In this document: piece after piece, positions 54,635 through 64,000 of the stretch
How positions within the stretch are numbered: the stretch's first letter is position 1
How the letters are laid out: the number at the start of each line of letters is the position of its first letter
Source: Lineus longissimus
Taxonomy: Eukaryota > Nemertea > Pilidiophora > Heteronemertea > Lineidae
Direction: 5' to 3'
Assembly (NCBI RefSeq): GCF_910592395.1
Contig: NC_088324.1
Coordinates: 1,736,001-1,800,000, forward strand
Length of the DNA stretch: 64,000 nucleotides
Notes under the pieces: model-generated
What the model was told of the DNA's origin: nothing
Database searches by the model: none
What the model saw: the letters and a program-made list of their open reading frames with translations, nothing else
Position numbers and translations under genes: made by a program

Positions 54635-54886
54635 CTAGAGAATATAATCTCCCAAATAAGCCAGCAACCGCCGCCTTCTCCCACCGCGTCCATCAGACAG
54701 TCTCCAGGGTGGTTCGTCAGTTTCGTCGTACCCATTACGTACCCCCCAGAGTGGTAACCCTGGAATCGGGGGCATATCCTGAGAGAAACTGATTTCAGGG
54801 AGACTAACTGACGGGGAGGAAGACAGACTGAGGTCCAACTCGGCTTCATGGTGAGAAGTTGTCTCCTCGTCCGGGCAGCGCATCAT
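54635..54886 (-). pseudogene. C-terminal tail of the gypsy pol region
   Basis: The frame following the integrase fragment has EETTSHHEAELDLSLSSSP and PPWRLSDGRGGRRRRLLAYL. Acidic/Ser-rich then Arg-rich tails follow the integrase in some Ty3/gypsy pol proteins. Assignment rests on position and composition only. Confidence 0.4.
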
Positions 54887-54928
54887 CAGACGGAGGAGAA
54901 ACTGAGAGTAATAAAGGAGAAATATTCT

Positions 54929-55715
54929 CTAATGAACCCTGGGCAACATCGCAAACTCCAATTCATCCAGAGCACAAAAGGGAAACACCCCAGTTTCCAT
55001 GTCAGGGGAATCTGTACATGGAGCAATCACTGAATCGTCCGGACCAAGGAGATGATGACGCTTTCTCCGAAGCCAGAACGGCAAGATCCGATCTCGACAG
55101 AGCTTAAGCCGATCATGATGAACGACTTGGTTCTTACTCTGCCCGTTGATGAGATATAAAACCGGCGAGATTGCCTTCTCAACCAGAAACGGACCAAGCC
55201 AAGGCGGTCTAAGTTTGGAGCTTTGCCCAACCTTGGACGCAGTGTAAGACTTGTACACGATATCCCCGGCCTGATACCTCTTTTCCCGGAGTTGTACATC
55301 ATAGTCCTTTTTTCTACGGTGCTCGGCTACACCCAAGTGCTGCCGAGCGATATGATGGACAAACTCAAGTTTCTCCCGCAGCTTCAGTACGTATTCGCCG
55401 GCCGATGCTGCGGGAGGTTGTTTTAGGAATGGGCTGAGGACCAGTTCGGAGGGCATGTGAACCTCTCTTCCCAACATAAGCATGATGGGGGTGAAACCAG
55501 TACTCCGATTCGGCATAGAGCGGATAACACCAGCGAGAAGGGGTAAATCATTATCCCAATCCCGCTGGTCCTCTCCCAGGAAACAACGAATTAATTGAAG
55601 AAGAGTGCGATTATATCGCTCAACCTGACCATTAGACGAAGGATGATAAGGCGTAGTGCGGGTTTTTGCTATCTGAAGGAGACGACAGACAGCTCCGAAT
55701 AACTTTGAAACAAAG
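54929..55715 (-). pseudogene. Ty3/gypsy integrase, C-terminal fragment
   Basis: Starts mid-domain at SKLFGAVCRLLQIAKTRTTP and continues with YHPSSNGQVERYNRTLLQL, which contains the catalytic Glu, then MLMLGREVHMPSEL and a C-terminal chromodomain-like/GPY-F region (LRPPWLGPFLVEKAISP, VVHHDRLKLCRDR). The zinc-binding HHCC part and the first two catalytic Asp residues are absent. The fragment joins RT sequence directly at about 55715, so RNase H and the N-terminal integrase were deleted. It is inactive. Confidence 0.85.
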
Positions 55716-56012
55716 CACAATCTCCGAAAAACCCTTGATGTGAGATCTGTGGTAATTAGCGAAGCCGAGGAAAGATTGCAACTCACGGAGACACCTAGGT
55801 GGGGCCCATGACTTTACTTTCTCGATGTTCTCGGGATTGACTGCAATCCCGCGCTCATCGAGAATGTGACCCAAAACCTTAGCCGCTAGTTGAAAGAGGT
55901 TGCATTTTCGAGGTTTCAACTTGAGTTTGTGTTCACGGAACCTGAGAAGTGACTTACGGAGAAGTACCAGGTGGTCTTCAAAAGTCAATTCTCCCATAAT
56001 GGCGTCATCCAG
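55716..56012 (-). pseudogene. Ty3/gypsy reverse transcriptase, 5'-truncated fragment
   Basis: Homology begins abruptly at LDDAIMGELTFEDHL, where the Tyr of the YLDD active site and everything before it are replaced by unrelated sequence. It continues through LKLKPRKCNLFQ, VLGHILDERGIAVNP and LQSFLGFANYHRSHIKGFSE. It stops at the deletion junction with the integrase fragment. The reading phase changes at the junction. Confidence 0.85.
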
Positions 56013-56066
56013 GGCCGTATCGCACTTTGCGATACATGGAGAATCCACGTGTAAATACACTAGCAA

Positions 56067-57462
56067 CGACGTTGGACGTCGGAACGGAGAACGCGAAGGG
56101 CCACACCCAAAAATCGGCTCAAAGTTCTCAAAGTTCTCAAAGTCACAGGTTCGACACCCTAATCACACAAACACAACTAAGTTCATAAGAGATCAAAGAT
56201 TAAGTTCCCGAAGTTTGACGAAATTCGTATGTAACGTTTTGGAGAAAACACGAAAGTCGTACCACTTTCGTTTTCGAAACCTTGTTAATTTATGCGCGAT
56301 TAGCGCCCCGTACATTTTGTACTACAACGTCCCTGCATCGCGGCTGCCGGCCACGTGAAGACACGCTCTCAAAAAGTCTGCAAGCTTTCTCAAAGTTTCC
56401 CGATTTCTAAGTTCGACACCCACAAATGGATACATACATCATATTCGTCAATCATCGGAGCACATTATATCAAAATATAAGAGGATTCGTATGTACAGTT
56501 TATGAATAATCGGCCTATGAATCACCGATGCAGAACACAGAAGGCGTGGTTCCAAACCACTTGCGGCCATATTGACGGAGATCACAGTGTTGACATCGTA
56601 CAGGCCTTGGATTTTCACTTAAAAAGGTTAGAATTCGTACATGAATCATGCTCATACTAATACCTAAGACAAATATATGTATATTTAACCTAATGGATGC
56701 ATTACTAACTCATGATATTGACGTGAAGTGTGATCTTTCAAGCTCCGAAAGATCGTTACCGTGGGAGGCATAGCGCCGTGCAGAATCAAACTCGGACACA
56801 TCGGACTTCAATCAAAGTTCGATAATTCGCTTCAAAGTTAATATTTCAGACCACAATGGTTACGGAAAAGAAGACAAGATCGTACTCCAATAGTACATGA
56901 TTAAAATCAGTGCATCTCTTTCAGATTCAAGCATAATTTAGACTTTTTTTTTCAGGTGTTTACAACTAGAGATGCGAACCTCACGACGCAACGGTACACA
57001 TGAAAAATCAATACTCAACATGCACGTATGCATGACCAGTGTACACAAACATGTTATACTGTAAACTCCAAAACGGTACTCGGGAGGTCAATACATTTGA
57101 CATTTCAGACTTAAACCACAAAATATGATCTTAAATCCAGGATAGTACTGTAATGCTAATGTGTTTAAAGGGACACTGTATATTGAATTTCTGCAGGTCA
57201 AATCAGGGACTAAATTCTGATTGAGGGGAGTGTAAAATATAGCAAAATTATTGCTCACCTTGAAACAAATTTTGAACTACTGGTGAGGTAAGGACAAAAG
57301 GGTAGATTGGGTGTGTATAAAAGGTGGAATGGACAACAGGATGGGGTAGTCATTTTTCTGATAAGAAATTTACCCAAGATTTCTACACAGCCCCCAACCA
57401 AAATTCGAGCACAGCCGAATTTGACCCGCAGAAGAAAAATGACCTAGGCCAAGAGTTCAGAG
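56067..57462. other. No gene recognised
   Basis: Between the RT fragment and the C2HC-finger ORFs. It contains local repeats of tctcaaagt and (a/g)gttcgacaccc (about 56120-56160 and 56370-56420) and AT-rich sequence. No gag or protease was recognised. Confidence 0.45.
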
Positions 57463-58611
57463 TTATTTACGACTCAAACACGAGTTTGTACTATAGTTTG
57501 GATATTCGTAGGTCTCCTCCTCTACCTGTCTAGAACCGTCTGGACGTATCTCTGTAATCGTTCTTGTGTACCGTAGGGGCAGGACACCGTCGAATGGGTT
57601 GACGCTCATGCTGGCAGTCGGGGCATATATCAAGCCTGGAGCTGGCAGCAGAGTTGCGTTCACCGTCTCCGCATGGGGGGTTGGTGGCTTTGGCTTAGAG
57701 GAAGGCTTCTTACTCGGTACGTGACGGGAGGTGTTTCCTTTCTTCCTGGGTGTGATGGTTGTTGGGTAGGATACTGGGAAAGCAGGGTGGTCGGTGCTCC
57801 CTTCCCTCTCGATCTTTGTGGCAATGATTGTTGGTTCTGGATCAGTTGTTGGTTCTTGATCAGTTGTTGGTTCTGGGTTCGTGGCTGGTTCTGGATTAGT
57901 TGTTGTTTCTGGGTTCGTGGCTGGTTCTGGATTAGTTGTCGGTTCTGGGTTCATGGTAATGGGGTGGTCGGTGTTCTCTTTCATCTCGATCTCTGTGGTG
58001 CTGATTGTCGGTTTGGATTTGATCATTTTACTTGGAGGGTTTTCTACCTCTGGAATCTTTCGTTTTGGAGTTGGGGTTGGTTTCGGCGAAGATGTGGACT
58101 GGTCTGATATATTCGGGTAAGTGGGGTGGTGGTTGATAAATGGCTCCATGCCAGGGGATTCTGGATCGTACCCGGCAGCATCAGAATCGGAGCCAGACAT
58201 ATCGTCTAGGAGTTGTTTCACATCGGGAAGCAGGCAGTCACGTACAGATGTAGGTTCGAGAAGATCGATCTCTGGTTCACAAAGTACCTCGACGTGGGAT
58301 GTTGATTTTTCTTCGACCACAGGCTTCTTCCTCGCCACAGGATGTTGATGTGCAGATGGTCGATCGATGGTCGACTTGATCTTGGGGATACGGTACCCAG
58401 TTCCCTTCCTGCATCTTTTCCTATGGTCCAGGAACCTCTTCTTCTCTGTGTTGTCAAAGGTGACTTTGCAAAACTGGCAGAAGAAGTCTCTGTCCGGCGT
58501 TTTTGATGCATAGCGGCACTTCCTCTCGTGCGACTGCAACGATTTTCGTGACCCGTAGGCTAGACCGCAGGTCGCGCACAGGTAATTTCTTAATCTTGGA
58601 GGTAGAACCAT
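57463..58611 (-). CDS. C2HC-finger protein with NPEP-type repeats (third of three related ORFs)
   Basis: 382 codons with ATG directly after an acceptor-like CTGTCGTTCCAG. Two C2HC fingers lie at the N-terminus (LCATCGLAYGSRKSLQSHER then KC; FCQFCKVTF ... FLDHRKRC). An acidic/Ser-rich middle (DDMSGSDSDAAGYDPESPGM) follows, then Pro/Thr-rich 6-residue repeats (TTNPEPATNPE) encoded at about 57830-57960, a basic patch (PRKKGNTSRHVPSKKP), and a C-terminal TRTITEIRPDGSRQVEEETY. No enzyme domain was seen. A gag-like or DNA-binding role in a mobile element is possible. The host family was not recognised. Confidence 0.55.
   Translation of the reverse strand: MVLPPRLRNYLCATCGLAYGSRKSLQSHERKCRYASKTPDRDFFCQFCKVTFDNTEKKRFLDHRKRCRKGTGYRIPKIKSTIDRPSAHQHPVARKKPVVEEKSTSHVEVLCEPEIDLLEPTSVRDCLLPDVKQLLDDMSGSDSDAAGYDPESPGMEPFINHHPTYPNISDQSTSSPKPTPTPKRKIPEVENPPSKMIKSKPTISTTEIEMKENTDHPITMNPEPTTNPEPATNPETTTNPEPATNPEPTTDQEPTTDPEPTIIATKIEREGSTDHPAFPVSYPTTITPRKKGNTSRHVPSKKPSSKPKPPTPHAETVNATLLPAPGLIYAPTASMSVNPFDGVLPLRYTRTITEIRPDGSRQVEEETYEYPNYSTNSCLSRK
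57830..57960. repeat. 18-bp tandem repeats encoding (T/A)TNPEP
   Basis: Imperfect 18-bp units (gttgttggttctgggttc variants) run in frame with the minus-strand protein. Copies differ mainly at the Thr/Ala and Asn/Asp/Gln codons. Confidence 0.8.
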
Positions 58612-58692
58612 CTGGAACGACAGTGTAAGAGCGGCAATGACATGGCTGCATCGTGATGGTTATAAGCCTATAGGATAAAAGAGTTTAGCTGA

Positions 58693-59171
58693 CTAATAGG
58701 CCTCCCATTTTTCTTGGACTAAGATCAGAGTACCATCATCTGGCGTGGTTCTTTGCGAATGGCGGACCCAGGTCTTTGTTCCAGTTCGCTGGCATTCTGA
58801 AGTGTAATATGGCGCGGGTGAAATCTCTGGCACGATTCCATCAGGTTCGTTGGCTTCTGACAGGCTGAGATTTTGCGTTCTCTCTAGGTGTTCTGGATCG
58901 GTGTCAGCTGGCCTCGGTTTATTGGTTTCAGTAGGGTGGTCTTCGTTCCATGGTATGGTGCTGTGAGTCGGTGGTGTATTTGGGTGAGGGTGTTCTTCAC
59001 GGAAATGCATCTCCGCTCTTTTTCTAGTTTGGTACATCTAAGGGCAGAATGGATCCAGGCAGCTGAAGGTGAAGGGTGTCAGGCAGGTTTTTTGGTGTTC
59101 AATCAGACGGCATCGTTTCCGGTAGACTTTCTGGCAGGTGTGGCAACGGTGTAGTTTCTTGTGATACATCT
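58693..59171 (-). pseudogene. C2HC/C2H2-finger ORF with in-frame TAG (second of three)
   Basis: An acceptor-like CGTTATGCTTCCAG is followed immediately by ATG. It reads RCHTCQKVYRKRCRLIEHQK then TC, a C2HC finger like those in the neighbouring ORFs, then CLDPFCP, TAG (59038-59040), MYQTRKRAEMHFREEH. The C-x4-C and H-x4-H of a second finger straddle the stop in one phase, so the TAG interrupts a finger. A Pro/Thr-rich tail follows to a stop at 58693. The function is unknown. Confidence 0.5.
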
Positions 59172-59292
59172 GGAAGCATAACGAAACGTGGTAAATCAAA
59201 TGGCTGGGTGTATTTAACGGATCTTAGATGGTATAGGTGATTTAAGTTCTGTGGCCAAAGTCCCATGTCTCGGTGACTGTTTCCTTCTTCCG

Positions 59293-59715
59293 TTAACCTT
59301 CGTACGTCACCGTTGTTCGGGTAAAGCGATTAAGTTCTTCTATCCGGTCGATCAGGCATGGAGGTAACACGACATGGTTCTGTCTGTCAGAGGGAACCGT
59401 CGACGGGGTGGGTCCCTGCCTGGCGTCTTCCTGTCCCGATCTCACTTGCGTCTCAGATCTTGCTGCAGGATCAGCCGGTCTTGTTGTGGAATCTTCGACT
59501 CTGGCACTAGGGGTCTCCTGGCGGTGCTGGAAACGTACATTCCTGGTGTCACGTGCTCGGTGGTTTGATGACGGGGTCCTATTCTCACGCCTGGTCCTCG
59601 AGGCTGGATGCATGGCACTGGGAAGTCTGCATGTTTCCAAATGTGTCATCAGGGAACGCCTGCACCGAAACCTCTTCTCGCACCTCCCGCATTGGAACAT
59701 ACTGACCACAATACT
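59293..59715 (-). CDS. C2HC-finger ORF (first of three)
   Basis: About 140 codons beginning ATG right after TTGCAG. A single C2HC finger (FQCGRCEKRFRCRRSLMTHL then ETC) is followed by an Arg/Ser/Thr-rich disordered region and HVVLPPCLIDRIEELNRFTR at the end. Same layout as the two downstream ORFs: finger first, disordered tail after. They therefore look like duplicated modules on one minus-strand unit. The function is not known. Confidence 0.5.
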   Translation of the reverse strand, partial: SIVVSMFQCGRCEKRFRCRRSLMTHLETCRLPSAMHPASRTRRENRTPSSNHRARDTRNVRFQHRQETPSARVEDSTTRPADPAARSETQVRSGQEDARQGPTPSTVPSDRQNHVVLPPCLIDRIEELNRFTRTTVTYEG

Positions 59716-59738
59716 CATCTGCAATGGACATCATAACC

Positions 59739-60684
59739 TTAGTTTTCATAGCTTTTTGGGCATTTAATTTCAGGGTTATCTTTATGAATCAGCGATGTAA
59801 ACAACCTGGTCAGGGTATCCATGCGGAGAACTTCTTGGCCATCTATTAATCTGGGGATGACCACTGTATCACAGAACTCATTGAACTTGTCACTGTTCTC
59901 TATGTCTGCTGGCTCATTTACAACTGTTTTGGTTCTAAAAATCCTTGGTGTAATCAATGTAGCAGCCCTTGTGATATTTAGCTTCCTTGGCAATCAGGTC
60001 GATATCCGCTATTCTCACCAACACTTCAAGATGATTTTTCTTTGTTGCAGCTGACCTAATCAAGTTGGCAGCAGTGAACGTCTCACATTGTACTAAAGTT
60101 TCTTTCTTTCGTTTCCTCGTGTAGGCCTCAACACGGAATTGATCTTTGTTGCACAAGATACATATGTCTGGGAAGAAACCATTGCAATAATAGTCATTCT
60201 CAGTAGCAAAACATCGTCGTTTAGGCCTAGGTAGAGAGGTGGCAGCTTCCTTCTCTGCGGATTCTTGAAGCCGAAGCAAATGGGCCTCCTCTTCCAATCG
60301 TTTCTGTTTCTCTACCCTTTTTCTACTACAAGCAATCTTCTTTTTGTCTGTGAATTTCATGTAACAGGCACGACGATATCCATAGTTCCTGTTTAGCATG
60401 CACTGCCTACATGCCCAGGACTCACTACCACCACATCAACACACACCATCACCTGTACGCCTGGGTATAGTAGAGCATGCATCTTGATCAACACTTCCAC
60501 TTGCAACCTCATTTCCTTCAAGATTCCCAATCAAATCCAACGCAGCATCGTGTTGAATTCCATCCAGATGATTCCATTCATTAGCACACTCAGTTATTTT
60601 GAGGAAACTAGTCTCTGATATTGGTAAAAGCTTACCTTTTTCATCAATAACAACATGAATACAGCAAACAAAGGAGGCTGCCAT
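59739..60684 (-). pseudogene. Uncharacterised Cys/His-rich family protein, stop and frameshift
   Basis: Starts MAASFVCCIHVVIDE. After TGA at 60436-60438 the same phase continues CGGSESWACRQCMLN, then a Lys/Glu-rich segment, then FPDICILCNKDQF and LVRIADIDLIAKEAKYHKGC, a motif I recall from a large family of uncharacterised proteins in invertebrates and fish. At about 59942 a run of T (GATTTTTAG) ends the frame, and homologous-looking sequence continues one phase away (PADIENSDKFNEFCDTVVIP ... RLFTSLIHKDNP). The C-terminal remainder is absent. No function is assigned. Both lesions suggest a decayed copy, although a homopolymer sequencing error could explain the second. Confidence 0.55.
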
Positions 60685-60699
60685 CGTGTCAATAATGTG

Positions 60700-61685
60700 G
60701 GAAATCCCAGTTTTCTAGTGATCCTATTGGTCAAGAACATGTGCAGTGCCATCGTGTGGCAGATGATATAACTAAAATATTGAAGTATATTTTATAACTA
60801 AAATAAAGCCTAATTGCTGATTAATGTGCAATTTTTTTTGGAGAACATTGATTCGTTGTGTTGCTGTTGAGGTTCATTGTCCGTGTGGCGCGTGTGACGA
60901 AGTGGGGATTTTAAGGCTATCGGTTCTCTGTTCAAGAAACTAAATAACTGGTTAAAATAAGAAGAGTGATTATTTAAAATTATGTACAGCTAGAAAATAA
61001 TAATAAGATTAGACGCCACCTATTGGCCACAAGTGTTTTATACGTTACCACGCAACGGTAAGGTAAGGTCCAAGAGTTCGTACGAATACGACCGCCACAC
61101 TACGGAAAAGGGTCCACAGCAACCACAACGAAATGTCCATGAAACGAAGAAACAGTCCTATTTGAAACGATGAAACTGGTCCTTTGTTGAAAGGACGATA
61201 GAGATGAAAGGGTGTTTGTGAGCATAAATGTACGGCTTAAATCCCCAGGGGTGATTCCGTTAGAAATGAGTGTCCTTGTAGAGTTTGGGTTAAACTTAAC
61301 CCCGTTAAACCCGCAGGCTAACTTGATGGTTCCAACACCAGGAATAACGATAGAGCCACGCTCGACTCAGCGGCACCGACGCCAGGAAGAAATGTACTGC
61401 GACCTTGCAGCACCAGTGGTTCCAACACCAGGCTTTTTACGACAGGAGCTCCTGAACAATCCTACACGGAACACTAATGACTTTAAAGTGCTCCTCAAAA
61501 CACCCAGGTGTTCACAACCAGCTATGTTATCTCATCCTGCTTAATAGTTCCAGACAGTTCCACAATAAAGTCACTGAATAAACCTCACAAGTCACTGAAT
61601 AACCCTCACAATAATATTCAAGTCCAAAAGCCTATGCCAACCATTAGGCAAGAATTAATCCTAAATGAATAACACTATTGAATGT
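60700..61685. other. No gene recognised
   Basis: Includes a short GC-richer stretch (61050-61540) with a repeated gtggttccaacaccagg phrase (about 61328 and 61419) in an open plus-strand frame of 110 codons. No domain or splice context supports it as a gene. Confidence 0.4.
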
Positions 61686-62129
61686 GAGACAAGACCACAA
61701 TTGATTTTTTAAGCCTTTTAGCAGTTAAATTGTCAATGTTTGACCGCGACGCATCAAAGAACGCGTGGTGTTGTGAATCTGAAATTTAGATTATGTTATT
61801 CCGGACAGTCGGGCAAGTAAATGGTGAAAAATAAAATGGTGATTGACCACGGAAATTTTTTTTTAATCGACAAATTAGACAGACTTTGATATTTCCACTC
61901 TTTTCAGCCAACTGGCAGAAAAAACTCAAAACACGCCCCCTATTACCAAATTAGCAAAATTCGAAATTAATTTTTTCATCAAATAATTTCTTTATATCTG
62001 TAGACTTGCCACAACAAATATTTTTTCAATACCTCTCCAAATATGTACTTGAGAGTAAAAAACATGCACTCGTCTAATAGATAGGCCTGGACCCTCCAAC
62101 CTATGAATATTCATTAGTGGTCTTGTCTC
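61686..62129. mobile_element. 444-bp element with 13-bp inverted ends, copy 1
   Basis: Starts GAGACAAGACCAC and ends GTGGTCTTGTCTC, a perfect inverted pair. The interior is AT-rich and non-coding. It appears identical to 62679-63122. It behaves like a MITE, but no secure target duplication was identified. Confidence 0.8.
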
Positions 62130-62678
62130 AATGAAGGTACATTTCAGGGGTTAACATTTTGCGATTTTTTTCAAACTAATGTACATGACATCCCACAACT
62201 CTCCAACAAAGGAAAGTCATATCTGGACATTTTTGGAGAAATGAGAGACATTTCAAAGAGTGGTACAACTGTGCCAAAGCGACGAAAGAGGACAAAATCG
62301 ACAAAAAGTCATGATTATGCACCCAACAGCACCAAATTCAAAGACCTGCCCTGGCCAGAATAAGCAAGCTATGGAGCTGAAACTTTAGGATGTGATTTAG
62401 AAATATCTTTGCTGCTTAGGGAACAACTTTCAGAATCAAGGCCTAAGTAGTTTCAAAGAAATTACAAAATGAATGGCAACACAACAAGACTTGTAAAAAT
62501 GAAACCGAACTTAGACCGGGGTTAGGTTGACTCTTATTTGGGTCAAATTAAGTTTTTTTCTCATTATTTTAGCTTGTTTTGACCTTAAATCATCAGCAAT
62601 ACAATATTCTAAATGAATTAGAGTGATTTGAGCACATTCAAATTTTTCACTATATTGACCCAAAATGTAGTGTAAATA
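62130..62678. other. 549-bp unique spacer between the two 444-bp copies
   Basis: AT-rich DNA with no coding frame of note. No primer-binding site or polypurine tract was seen. Confidence 0.5.
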
Positions 62679-63122
62679 GAGACAAGACCACAATTGATTT
62701 TTTAAGCCTTTTAGCAGTTAAATTGTCAATGTTTGACCGCGACGCATCAAAGAACGCGTGGTGTTGTGAATCTGAAATTTAGATTATGTTATTCCGGACA
62801 GTCGGGCAAGTAAATGGTGAAAAATAAAATGGTGATTGACCACGGAAATTTTTTTTTAATCGACAAATTAGACAGACTTTGATATTTCCACTCTTTTCAG
62901 CCAACTGGCAGAAAAAACTCAAAACACGCCCCCTATTACCAAATTAGCAAAATTCGAAATTAATTTTTTCATCAAATAATTTCTTTATATCTGTAGACTT
63001 GCCACAACAAATATTTTTTCAATACCTCTCCAAATATGTACTTGAGAGTAAAAAACATGCACTCGTCTAATAGATAGGCCTGGACCCTCCAACCTATGAA
63101 TATTCATTAGTGGTCTTGTCTC
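62679..63122. mobile_element. 444-bp element with 13-bp inverted ends, copy 2
   Basis: Same orientation, same length and, by eye, the same sequence as 61686-62129, with the same GAGACAAGACCAC/GTGGTCTTGTCTC ends. The spacing between starts is 993 bp. Near-identity implies recent insertion, tandem duplication or gene conversion. Confidence 0.8.
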
Positions 63123-63895
63123 ATGTTACCTTACTCAAAGTGCTGAACCATAATTGCAAACACAAAACCCCTACTATAATAACCAGCATGAAAAACAAGT
63201 ACAGGGTGTCAACTGATTTAAAGGGGGACTTTGTCACAGCGCGCCAGTGTGAATAACTCTACTTGTGTGAATGGTCAATGGCTCATGACGTCATGAAATA
63301 ATTGCATCACGAGGAAGGAAACAATGGGAATCACATCCGACGTGGTAACTGTGGGTGCGGTGCGTCGTGAATGCAGGATCGGCCAACGCGCGGCCCGTAT
63401 GGAATACGACAAACTGTACCGGAACCGGAACTGTCATGGGTCTGCACAAATTTTTTCAGATTCGATGGACATGATGGATATATGAATTTTGTTTACACTT
63501 TATACATACGTAACCATTACACTCACTACGTTGTGTGAGTTAATAGAGAGGTTAAGATTTGATACGAGAACGAGAACAAGAACGAGGTGACGTCGTCCTC
63601 GTTGTCGTTGGTCATGACGCTGAAATGCGGTTAAGAAAAATTAAGTAGGTGCTAGTCTGATGCTTCGTTGGTAGATGGCGCGCCGATTTGTAAGCATAGC
63701 AGACGACACAAATTACTTCTGGGTTTACGCTCTCGCATACAAAACCGTTAATTTAAGTAGACTGTCATGGAATTAGCAGCTTTATGCACCATTTTAGACG
63801 AGAATCCCAACGATGAGGACGATATCCTTCTTGGCCTGGCGTTGGGAGGGTTTTTACCCCTCAGCCCATAAAGGCTAGAGGGGTATTGTCGAGGC
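63123..63895. other. No gene recognised
   Basis: Mixed-composition DNA with a tgacgtcatga word at about 63288 and a gacgtcgtcctcgttgtcgt stretch near 63590. No supported gene. Confidence 0.4.
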
Positions 63896-63902
63896 GTTCG
63901 CC

Positions 63903-63933
<31 letters not shown>

Positions 63934-63955
63934 GGGCCGTCCGTCTGTCCGTTGA
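63896..63955. repeat. (GTCT)n microsatellite with ccgtcc flank
   Basis: About eight gtct units then gggccgtccgtctgtccgt. Together with tacccctcagcccataaagg just upstream this resembles the head of a dispersed repeat, and mirrors the (GGAT)n block at 42.1 kb. Confidence 0.85.
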
Positions 63956-64000
63956 TCTTGTTTCCGGACCATATATCCGTAATGGCTTCTCAATTAAAGC

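Noticed and set aside
61212-61544. 110-codon plus-strand frame with repeated VVPTPG-type phrases
   Set aside because: Short, with an internal repeat and no recognised domain or splice sites. Not enough to call a gene.
61686-63122. LTR pair of a small retrotransposon
   Set aside because: The second copy starts AGAGAC rather than TG, each copy has its own inverted ends, and no primer-binding site, polypurine tract or coding sequence lies between. Two MITE-like copies fit better, though this is not settled.

Overview
This window looks like the nuclear genome of a marine invertebrate animal. Coding blocks are broken up by GT-AG introns, intergenic DNA is AT-rich, micro- and minisatellites are abundant, and acatgta and aggcctagg words recur. 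I cannot name the phylum from the sequence. Almost every recognisable coding block belongs to a mobile element or to a gene family that expands like one. No single-copy housekeeping gene was recognised.

Layout, left to right. 0-1.3 kb: an uncharacterised protein exon inside a segmental duplication whose partner lies at 23.56-24.56 kb. 1.3-3.1 kb: a 22-bp minisatellite and a frameshifted integrase-core gene. 3.85-10.7 kb (minus): a many-exon HECT E3 ligase of G2E3-like type with UIM motifs and two HECT N-lobes. It has an in-frame TGA and a Trp at the expected catalytic Cys, and a piggyBac-like MITE lies in one intron. 11.3-15.2 kb: a decayed THAP/DDE_4 transposase (plus) facing a SWIM+YqaJ nuclease gene (minus), which look like the two genes of one DNA transposon. 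16.2-21 kb: a SINE-like element and nested tandem repeats. 21.2-22.9 kb (minus): the C-terminal half of a tyrosine-recombinase-like protein.

25.8-40.4 kb: a long inverted repeat, then what I read as one decayed Helentron-type rolling-circle transposon on the minus strand. In its 5'-to-3' order this has a 37-bp minisatellite, an N-terminal region with a canonical 2A (DxExNPGP) motif, a cysteine-protease-like region, a DUF6570-like region, an HUH/Y2 Rep, a PIF1-like helicase truncated at its C-terminus, and an RPA-like OB-fold gene. 42-45.5 kb: AT-rich and repeat DNA. 45.8-50.4 kb (minus): an EnSpm/CACTA-type transposase gene with one nonsense codon.

51.5-56.1 kb (minus): a deleted Ty3/gypsy pol remnant followed by a zinc-finger ORF and an intact TatD-family nuclease ORF. 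57.4-59.7 kb (minus): three related C2HC-finger ORFs. 59.7-60.7 kb (minus): a broken cysteine-rich family gene. 61.7-63.1 kb: two apparently identical 444-bp copies of an element with inverted ends.

The most interesting candidates are three accessory-gene arrangements on mobile DNA: the 2A-bearing Helentron with protease and RPA, the THAP transposase with YqaJ-SWIM, and gypsy pol with TatD. Most of these copies carry inactivating lesions. Exon models were made by eye and several junctions remain uncertain.
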